The position numbers and the translations under genes are program-made. Positions 44,316 through 49,914 of a stretch of DNA of 49,914 bases are shown here, in pieces (position 1 is the stretch's first letter; each line of letters opens with the position of its first letter). The notes beneath the pieces are model-generated. The model did not search any database. It was not told where the DNA came from and saw nothing but the letters and a program-made list of their open reading frames with translations. This stretch comes from SAR324 cluster bacterium (GTDB lineage Bacteria > SAR324 > NAC60-12): positions 1 through 49,914 of the forward strand of contig JACNJW010000048.1 of NCBI GenBank assembly GCA_014382365.1, given 5' to 3'.

Positions 44316-44612
44316 CTTCAGCTATTTCAGTTATTGAAAGTTCTTTAACAAATTTTATCTAGTATCTCTTGTGATGAAACTAGAAATTATATGAATAAGT
44401 TTTTAAGAGACTTATCTTGAGGCTAAAATAACCAAGCATTTTGCTTGCAGATTATTACATGATCGACAAGTCTTAACGCTCTTTAAAGTGCCCAAGTCAT
44501 AAATTATTTACACTCTTCTATTTTTTCTTCATATTTGCTTCACATTTTCCTGTTAGACTTGTTTTCATAAACAAACATGTTTGACCTTTGACAACCATTC
44601 CTAATAATTTAT
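44316..44612 (+). other. Intergenic region upstream of the ABC operon
   Basis: 297 nt with no coding frame I can support. Near the end, overlapping inverted repeats occur: TTGTTT-TCAT-AAACAA at about 44560-44575 and the 12-bp palindrome CAAACATGTTTG at 44572-44583, 30-40 nt before the permease ATG. The spacing suits an operator. A TTGACC...AATAAT pair (44581-44608) lies too close to the ATG for a normal leader. Confidence 0.45.
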
Positions 44613-45872
44613 ATGAATCCTTTTCATTACTTAAAACAAGAACTTTACCATCGTTTTGGCAGAAGTGTAGTAACTTTGGTGAGTATTGCTTTGGTAGTTT
44701 TCATGGCAGTTGCACTGACCGCAATCAGTAGAGCTTCCACAGATGCCTTGCGGCTTCCGCTGGAAAATGTTGGTGCAGACATTGTGGTTCAGCTTTCCGG
44801 AGATATTCCTCAAAAACTGGAAGGTCTGGTTTTTCCTCATCCTACTGCACAACTTCCTGCAGAAATTGTCAAAAAAATAAAAAAACTTCACGGCGTTATT
44901 CGTACTACCGGTGCCGTTTTTTTGTGGGACTTGTCTCCAAATAAATTTCAATCCCTCTTAGGTGTTGATTCAGAGGGAAGCTCAGGAATACCAGGCCTTA
45001 ATTCGCAGTTAATTAGCGGGAAGCCACTTGATCCAGAAAGCAGACCGGTAGAAGCTCTAGTGGACGGAGATTTTGCTGCAAAAAATAAAATGAAGGTTGG
45101 AGATCAAGTTGAACTTCAGGGACAGAGCTACCGCATTTCCGGAACAGTTGATACTCCAAAATCCGGAAATATCATGCGGGCAGATATTTATTTGCCACTT
45201 GCCGAAGCACAACTGCTGTCCAGCAAAGCCCCATGGATAATTGACCTTTATCCGTTTACACCAGCAGATGTAAATTTACTTTTCCTAGAGGTTGACCAGC
45301 GCGAATTGGGTGCTGTTTCGAGTGCAGTTGAAAAAATGCTGGGAGATAAAGCCATTGTTTCCAGTGAAATTTCAATTCAGGAAGAATTGGAAGATCTGAT
45401 GTTTCTCTCAGATCAAATGAGCATAATCTTTACTGCAGTTGTTGCGCTGTTGGCCCTAGCACTTTTAGCACGCAGTACTGTGACTGCAATCGGAGAACGG
45501 CGTAGAGACCTCGCTATTCTGCAGGCAGTCGGCTGGACGCGTCCACGGATTATTACACAGCTTTCCTTGGAAACAGCTGTTTTGTCTGGACTTGGCGGTT
45601 TGCTTGGACTTCTACTGGCCTGGATTGGAATTAGTTTGATTGGTAATGTGGAATTAGCCATGGAACTCTCCTGGGAAATAAGTCCCAGTCCGCATTTTTT
45701 ACCAGAAACAGATTTTGACCGTACCCGGATGCTGGTCGCACCAATTCAAATGCCGCTTTTGACGGCTGTTCTGGCTTGGATTATAGGAGTTATGGCGGCT
45801 GTTTCCAGTGCCGTTCTGGCTGGTTTAAAAATTGTACAACCAAATCCATGGCGCTGGTTAGCTGAGGAGTAA
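44613..45872 (+). CDS. ABC transporter permease (FtsX/MacB-type), first copy
   Basis: A 419-residue membrane protein: one N-terminal span at about 20-42, a periplasmic MacB_PCD-like domain at about 50-255 (containing GDQVELQGQSYRISGTV), then three C-terminal spans at about 265-400. The cytoplasmic loop GERRRDLAILQAVGWTRPRI contacts the ATPase. No ATP-binding site is present. It acts with the LolD-type ATPase 128 nt downstream and the second permease at 47116. The topology matches LolC/E- and MacB-type mechanotransmission exporters, which move lipoproteins, peptides or toxins from the periplasmic side, with no import domain. Confidence 0.88.
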   Translation: MNPFHYLKQELYHRFGRSVVTLVSIALVVFMAVALTAISRASTDALRLPLENVGADIVVQLSGDIPQKLEGLVFPHPTAQLPAEIVKKIKKLHGVIRTTGAVFLWDLSPNKFQSLLGVDSEGSSGIPGLNSQLISGKPLDPESRPVEALVDGDFAAKNKMKVGDQVELQGQSYRISGTVDTPKSGNIMRADIYLPLAEAQLLSSKAPWIIDLYPFTPADVNLLFLEVDQRELGAVSSAVEKMLGDKAIVSSEISIQEELEDLMFLSDQMSIIFTAVVALLALALLARSTVTAIGERRRDLAILQAVGWTRPRIITQLSLETAVLSGLGGLLGLLLAWIGISLIGNVELAMELSWEISPSPHFLPETDFDRTRMLVAPIQMPLLTAVLAWIIGVMAAVSSAVLAGLKIVQPNPWRWLAEE

Positions 45873-45899
45873 AAACTTCTGCCAAGTTTGCAAAAAAAG

Positions 45900-45922
45900 C
45901 TGCTAAATAAGAGAATTAGCAG
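45900..45922 (+). promoter_or_regulatory. Inverted repeat between permease and ATPase genes
   Basis: Perfect 7-bp arms CTGCTAA / TTAGCAG separated by a 9-nt loop, 28 nt past the permease stop, with no following T-run. It may act as an mRNA processing or attenuation element inside the operon. It is not a clear terminator. Confidence 0.35.
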
Positions 45923-46000
45923 TAATTAACATAAATATTTAATAAACGAAACTAAGCGATTAAAATGCCATTGCGGCAAAAATAAACATAAAAAATCATT

Positions 46001-46675
46001 ATGACAAATGCAATTCAAGTAGCCAACCTCAGCAAACAGTTTGACACTGTAAGTGTTCTGCGGGATCTTTCCTTCAGTATTCCTGCCGGAAAAATGAGCG
46101 CAATCGTAGGTCGTTCCGGTTCAGGTAAAAGTACACTACTGAGTCTTCTTTCAGGTCTTGATAACCCAACAAATGGATCTGTATCGATTGACGGAGTGGA
46201 GCTGTCAGGACTTTCTGAAGCAGAGCTGGCTAAAGTTCGGAGGGAGCGAATCGGCATAGTGTTTCAGGGCTTTCACCTGATTCCGTCTTTAGATGCACTG
46301 GCAAATGTACTTTTGCCGGTTGCTTTTGAAGACAAAGCTAAACAAGCAGAATTAATGGATTATGCTAAACTTCTGCTGGATGAGGTTGAACTGGGACATC
46401 GATTGCATCACCGTCCTGCTCAACTCAGTGGCGGAGAACAACAACGGGTGGCTATTGCCAGGTCACTGATTCATCGGCCGCAAGTTTTGCTGGCAGATGA
46501 ACCCACCGGAAATTTGGATGAATCAACTGGAAAAACAGTCATGTCCTTGCTCCGGAAAATCAGCCAGGAACACGGCACAACCCTGGTTGTTGTCACTCAT
46601 GATGCGGAAATCGCAAAACAGGCAGAACAACGCCTTCATCTCAGTAATGGAGAAATTTCAGATGAAACAAATTAA
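46001..46675 (+). CDS. ABC transporter ATP-binding protein (LolD/MacB type)
   Basis: A 224-residue nucleotide-binding domain. The Walker A GRSGSGKST is at 37-45, Q-loop VFQGFHLIP near 88-96, signature LSGGEQQRVAIARSL at 142-156, Walker B VLLADEPTGNLD at 162-173, and the switch His in VVVTHDAE near 200. It is most like the LolD/MacB/FtsE group by the IGIVFQ and EPTGNLDESTG patterns. It powers the two flanking permeases. Its stop codon overlaps the start of the small exported gene by 14 nt, so they are translationally coupled. Confidence 0.93.
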   Translation: MTNAIQVANLSKQFDTVSVLRDLSFSIPAGKMSAIVGRSGSGKSTLLSLLSGLDNPTNGSVSIDGVELSGLSEAELAKVRRERIGIVFQGFHLIPSLDALANVLLPVAFEDKAKQAELMDYAKLLLDEVELGHRLHHRPAQLSGGEQQRVAIARSLIHRPQVLLADEPTGNLDESTGKTVMSLLRKISQEHGTTLVVVTHDAEIAKQAEQRLHLSNGEISDETN

Positions 46676-47114
46676 AATGAAACTAAATTATAAAATAATC
46701 AAAACCGGATTGTCCGGAATAGTTGCCATACTGGTCGTTTTTTTCGCCAGTCCAGTCCCAGTCCTTTTTGCTGCTTCACCTGTAGAAGTTGAAATCGTGG
46801 CACTTGATCACTGGCCGATTCGGCGTGCACTTGAGCCCACTCTTGATATGCTCAAAGAATTTGGTGATAAAATCAGCATCACCCAAATAGATGCAGATTC
46901 CAAAGAGGGCAAGGCACGTCTTAAATCTTCCGGTATGAAAGGTCATATTCCAGTAGTGATATTTGTGAATGGAGAATACACACACACAGTGAATGACCAT
47001 GAGGTTGTTTTTAAAAACTTCCCTGTAGATTCAGACAGTCCAATGAAAATTGATGGAAAGTGGTCTGCCGGTAATGTGAAAGCCGTGATTGAGGCTATTC
47101 TAGGAGCAAACTAA
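46662..47114 (+). CDS. Exported thioredoxin-fold-like protein without CXXC
   Basis: 150 residues from the ATG at 46662, chosen because a GGAG ribosome site lies 9 nt upstream and a signal peptide (about 1-38, ending near LFAAS) follows. A longer frame has no such support. The mature part reads like a thioredoxin core: VEIVALDHWPIRRALEPTLDMLKEFGDKISITQIDADSKEGKARLKSSGMKGHIPVVIFVNGE, including the cis-Pro-like HIPVV. The active-site position (WPIRR) has no cysteines. It is inside the ABC operon between ATPase and second permease, so a periplasmic partner or substrate-binding role is inferred. It shares no motif with known LolA-type carriers. Confidence 0.7.
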   Translation: MKQIKMKLNYKIIKTGLSGIVAILVVFFASPVPVLFAASPVEVEIVALDHWPIRRALEPTLDMLKEFGDKISITQIDADSKEGKARLKSSGMKGHIPVVIFVNGEYTHTVNDHEVVFKNFPVDSDSPMKIDGKWSAGNVKAVIEAILGAN

Positions 47115-47115
47115 A

Positions 47116-48432
47116 GTGTCCGTAAATAATCAAAACGACAAGGCGGAATTTCAGTCCCGCCAATTCTACAGTTCATATTTGCTGAAGGAATTACTCTACC
47201 GTTGGGGACGCTCTTTATTTGTCATCGGTGGAGTTGGACTGGCAGTTTCAATGGTTATTTTATTGCCTGTGCTGGGTCAGGGATTTCAATCTTTGGCACA
47301 GTTGCCTTTCAAAAATCTGGATGCAGACCTGGTTGTTCAACAGAGCAAGACTGAGTCTGCGTTGCCCGAAACAATGGGCTTGATGATTCCCTATTCCGCA
47401 CAACCGGTTGCTGAAAAAAAATGGAGTTCACTGCGTAATATTGAAGGTGTAACGCAGGTTATGGGTACGGTCTTACTATGGAATTTTGCACCTGGAAAAT
47501 TTTTCAGCGTCAGCGGAATCCCACTTGCCCCTGACGTTGCGGTTGAGTCCGGAAACAATGAAGATCAAGAAAACCTGATTGGTCCAGGCAGAGTCAAGGA
47601 GTGGCTGATTAAGGGGCGTATGCCTGAATCAGATAAACATGAAGCTCTAGTTGAGCGGCATTATGGTGCTTTTTATAAATTAAAGCCTGGCAAAACTTTG
47701 GAAATCGGAGGAGAAATTTTCACAATTACTGGAGTAGTGGACATTCAAAAGGGTAGTCAAATAGCTTCAGCAAATTTTTATTTGGATATCTCTGAAGCAC
47801 GACAGTTGGTTAAAATGGACCCCGGACAAGTCAACCAACTATTTCTGCGGGTTTCTGATCCCTCTAAAGCTGATGCTGCAAAAGATGCCATCCAAAACAT
47901 ATTACCTAACTCAAGTGTTGTGAGCGCCGATTCATTTCTATCTCTGCTCGGTACGTTGTCCCGTTTAACCGGACAGTTTCAGCAGGTCACAACTATAGTA
48001 GCCGGAATTTTAGCAATGTTGCTGTTAATTGTATTTTTACGTGGTGCTATCGGGGAAAGGCAGCGCGAAGCGGCTATCCTGAGGGCTATTGGCTGGAACA
48101 GAAAACAAGTCCGGAAACAACTTTCTGCAGAGGCGGCTTTTCAAGGCTTAATCGGTGGAAGTGTGGGTGTGCTTTTAACATGGCTCGCAGCACAAGCTCT
48201 CTCTACACTTAAATTTTCACTTCCAAACGGTTTACAAAAAAGTAATGACCCAGCAGCATTTTTAGGAAGCAAGTACGTAGCACCTGCAGTAGAAGCAAAT
48301 CTACCTCTGAGTATTGATCCGACACTCTGGCTGATCGCTCCAATTACTACGGCAGCAGTCTGTGGCATTCTGGGCTTGTGGCTGGCAGGGCAAAGGCTTA
48401 AAGGAACACCATGGGGCAAAATAAGAGCTTAG
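47116..48432 (+). CDS. ABC transporter permease (FtsX/MacB-type), second copy
   Basis: 438 residues from a GTG at 47116, 1 nt after the previous stop, with an AGGAG ribosome site 9 nt upstream. Topology matches the first permease: one span at about 35-55, a periplasmic domain at about 60-285 (TLEIGGEIFTITGVVDIQKGS), then three spans from about 290 with the coupling loop GERQREAAILRAIGWNRKQVRKQL. The two permeases are homologous but diverged, so the transporter is probably a heterodimer. The C-terminus also contains a long loop between the last two spans. Confidence 0.88.
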   Translation: MSVNNQNDKAEFQSRQFYSSYLLKELLYRWGRSLFVIGGVGLAVSMVILLPVLGQGFQSLAQLPFKNLDADLVVQQSKTESALPETMGLMIPYSAQPVAEKKWSSLRNIEGVTQVMGTVLLWNFAPGKFFSVSGIPLAPDVAVESGNNEDQENLIGPGRVKEWLIKGRMPESDKHEALVERHYGAFYKLKPGKTLEIGGEIFTITGVVDIQKGSQIASANFYLDISEARQLVKMDPGQVNQLFLRVSDPSKADAAKDAIQNILPNSSVVSADSFLSLLGTLSRLTGQFQQVTTIVAGILAMLLLIVFLRGAIGERQREAAILRAIGWNRKQVRKQLSAEAAFQGLIGGSVGVLLTWLAAQALSTLKFSLPNGLQKSNDPAAFLGSKYVAPAVEANLPLSIDPTLWLIAPITTAAVCGILGLWLAGQRLKGTPWGKIRA

Positions 48433-48460
48433 AAATGATGTATATTTCATGTTGTAATAA

Positions 48461-48727
48461 TTACTTCAATTGACTGTCCTTGCTACCGCTGCGGTTGAAG
48501 TAACTGATTGCGGTCTGCTGTTTTTCAAGCTCAGACTGACATTGAATACATAATCTTACACCTGGAACTGCATTCCTTCGCGCATCCGGAATCCGGGAAT
48601 CACATTCTTCGCAATTTATAAAACTATCCCCTGCAGGCAACCGACTCCTTGCCAACTCAACTGCATCTTTAACAGTTGCTTCAATTTGTTCCTGTACTGC
48701 CCCTTCACGGGCCCATCCAACAGCCAT
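48461..48727 (-). CDS. ybiI: DksA/TraR-type zinc-finger protein (YbiI-like)
   Basis: An 88-residue protein. A C4 zinc finger is visible: Cys39, Cys42, Cys60 and Cys63 in CEEC...RLCIQC, with the DksA/TraR pattern IPxARRxAxPGVRLC. The C-terminus (YFNRSGSKDSQLK) and the whole length match E. coli YbiI closely as I recall it. Members lack the long DksA coiled coil needed for RNA-polymerase secondary-channel action, and their function is unclear. It converges with the ABC operon, leaving 28 nt between stops. Confidence 0.88.
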   Translation of the reverse strand: MAVGWAREGAVQEQIEATVKDAVELARSRLPAGDSFINCEECDSRIPDARRNAVPGVRLCIQCQSELEKQQTAISYFNRSGSKDSQLK

Positions 48728-48775
48728 TTCGATTAAAAATAAAACACTTAAAAAAACATATTTTGTTTAATTTAT

Positions 48776-48792
48776 GCTAAATAAAATTTAGC
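48776..48792 (-). terminator. Possible weak terminator after the MAPEG gene
   Basis: A perfect 7-bp inverted repeat, GCTAAAT / ATTTAGC with a 3-nt loop, immediately past the restored MAPEG stop on the minus strand. It is AT-rich; a T-run follows about 22 nt further on. It is a weak candidate only. Confidence 0.3.
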
Positions 48793-48794
48793 AG

Positions 48795-49186
48795 CTAAAC
48801 CCACACAGGGCTGCAGATCAGGGCTAAAAAGCTAAAGAAACCGATCGACCAGACAGTTGAACGCAAATAGCCCATTCTTTTAAATAGCATTAAATATATG
48901 CTATCCTTGCGATAAGATATGCAACAATCAGGTAATCAGTAACACTGAATACTATTCCGGTTGCTGTTACCACAAGTACACCTGCCGCAAAAATCAGGAA
49001 ACTTTCAATCTGATTTAGATGAGCTGACAAGGCTTGTTTCCCCCAGCCAACTAGTGTTGACTGTTGTTCCCGCGAATTCTTATGATCATAGCCGTCGGGG
49101 CTCTTTATTTGTGCATATGACTGTGGACCATTTGAAAAGACATTAAGAGAACCTGCCAGAAATAGACAACACAATGCTATTGTCAT
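48795..49186 (-). pseudogene. MAPEG-family membrane protein, frameshifted
   Basis: The first 98 codons encode GYDHKNSREQQSTLVGWGKQALSAHLNQIESFLIFAAGVLVV..., then YLIARIAY, the MAPEG pattern with the AHxNxxExF helix, and stop at 48890. A different frame from about 48895 to 48795 continues naturally with the family's next helix (MLFKRMGYLRSTVWSIGFF, then FLALICSPVWV) and has its own stop. The junction lies in the run ATATAT, so a two-base AT expansion (or a one-base loss) would explain it. A GGAG ribosome site 8 nt upstream of the ATG is intact. It is either a real recent pseudogene or a sequencing error. Confidence 0.75.
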
Positions 49187-49299
49187 TTTATTAACTCCGT
49201 TTAGATTTTGGCAGAGGATTAAATGCTCAATTCAAGCGTGTTGCGGTAACACGCAATGCAGCAAACAAATTTTGAGTTATATCTGATAATTTTCTACAT

Positions 49300-49656
49300 T
49301 TATTGTGCCGCACCATTACCAATAATTACATTGGTAAAAGCAAATGTATCTACACCCTCAAGACAAGCTATGTTTACACCGAACTCAGTCGGGACACTAC
49401 GCCTTTGATGGTGAGTGTATATACCACATATTCTGCAAAAGTAATGTTTTGCTGTTTTGGTGTTCCATTGATAAAGACTGAGTTTTTTTTTGCCTTTCAA
49501 AACCTTCAGATCATTTAACAGAACGCTCACCATTATTGCTCCTTTGCGACTACATAAAGTACAATTACATCTTCTGATGTCTTCCAAGCCTCTTCGTAAA
49601 AGTACCTCAAATTCTACTGCACCACAGTGGCAACTCCCTATTTTTGTTTCTGACAT
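49300..49656 (-). CDS. GFA/CENP-V family zinc protein
   Basis: A 118-residue protein with the glutathione-dependent formaldehyde-activating (GFA) fold. The Cys pattern is complete for two zinc sites: SCHCGAVEFE (Cys9, Cys11), CNCTLC (Cys30, Cys32, Cys35) and FCRICGIY (Cys74, Cys77). The name is historical. Most family members have no proven activity and formaldehyde-glutathione conjugation is debated. A nearby MAPEG gene, another glutathione-linked family, is suggestive but the two are not in one obvious operon. No strong ribosome site is seen before the ATG. Confidence 0.88.
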   Translation of the reverse strand: MSETKIGSCHCGAVEFEVLLRRGLEDIRRCNCTLCSRKGAIMVSVLLNDLKVLKGKKKLSLYQWNTKTAKHYFCRICGIYTHHQRRSVPTEFGVNIACLEGVDTFAFTNVIIGNGAAQ

Positions 49657-49914
49657 TTTTCAATAATGAGTTAGATTGGTTTTTTACATGTATAATTATC
49701 TTATAGCTTTATAACATCTGGTATACCATTCAATTGTTCATTAATAAACTTTAGTAGTATTTAGTTGCCCAGAGTGCCCTTTCAGCATGAGATTATCAGA
49801 CCTTAACACTAAAAGTAAGATAATCCTGTTAAATTTAAATGCCAAGTCGATAGTATAAAGGGAACCTCTAAAAATTAGATTTTAATCAATTTCATTGAAA
49901 AACCAGTTTTTAAA
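49657..49914. other. Right-edge intergenic region
   Basis: No gene seen. A string starting at 49860 (GGGAACCTCTAAAAA) resembles the terminal inverted repeats of some insertion sequences, but the partner end and any transposase lie outside the window, so this cannot be decided here. Confidence 0.35.

Noticed and set aside
44581..44608. Sigma-70-like TTGACC - 16 nt - AATAAT before the first ABC permease
   Set aside because: The -10 would end only 5 nt before the ATG, requiring a leaderless transcript; too weak to list as a promoter.
46497..46661. Longer start for the thioredoxin-like gene, overlapping most of the ATPase C-terminus
   Set aside because: The upstream part is the ATPase gene in another frame; the ATG at 46662 has a ribosome site and begins a signal peptide.
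1..49914. tRNA, rRNA, CRISPR array, prophage or complete insertion sequence
   Set aside because: I scanned the intergenic gaps for cloverleaf arms, regularly spaced repeats and transposase motifs and found none.

Overview
The window reads as one stretch of a flagellated, Gram-negative (diderm), AT-rich bacterial chromosome; I estimate about 40% G+C by eye. Diderm traits are a type II secretion secretin with GspM/GspN-like partners, several signal-peptide beta-barrel candidates and a LolD/MacB-type ABC system. The mix of TRAP transport, 5-oxoprolinase, oxidative dehydrogenases, T2SS with a GspN-type protein, a MotE-like flagellar protein and the MEP isoprenoid genes would fit a marine deltaproteobacterium-like lineage such as SAR324. 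That placement is inference; no rRNA or other taxonomic marker is present. I saw no tRNA, rRNA, CRISPR array, phage or complete insertion sequence.

Layout. (1) 217-12762, all minus strand: an ICMT/PEMT-family methyltransferase and a protein with three tandem helix-turn-helix-like repeats lie upstream of a complete TRAP transporter (dctP, dctQ, dctM), a fused 5-oxoprolinase, an SCP2-type thiolase, an acyl-CoA synthetase and a tandem PPC/DUF296 protein. It looks like an uptake-and-catabolism operon, possibly for pyroglutamate. (2) 13011-14809, plus: two overlapping outer-membrane-protein-like genes. (3) 15093-20180, minus: flagellar genes in the order fliJ, motE-like, fliK, flgD, flgE. (4) 20385-25228, minus: rlmB, thrH, an SDR, an aldehyde dehydrogenase, a 3-hydroxyisobutyrate-dehydrogenase-family gene and a small DUF5808-like membrane protein. 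(5) 25460-34603, plus: ispD, gspD, scpA, a CARDB-like exported protein, fxsA, gltA, and gspM- and gspN-like genes, so T2SS genes are interleaved with housekeeping genes. (6) 34733-41757, minus: a GAF-class III adenylate cyclase, a small outer-membrane-like protein, a TPR lipoprotein/periplasmic-type protein coupled to zapB, and dxs. (7) 41919-48432, plus: a 798-residue orphan, then permease / ATPase / redox-dead thioredoxin-like protein / second permease. (8) 48461-49656, minus: a YbiI-like DksA/TraR zinc finger, a frameshifted MAPEG gene and a GFA-family protein.

The most unusual items are: a secretin with six N1-type repeats instead of the usual three, two of them recently duplicated; the triple-HTH protein next to the TRAP operon; the ABC cluster built around a cysteine-less thioredoxin-like exported protein; the orphan 798-residue protein; and a perfect 30-bp palindrome at the start of the TPR gene. 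Protein identities come from motif and family recognition by reading, not from database searches.
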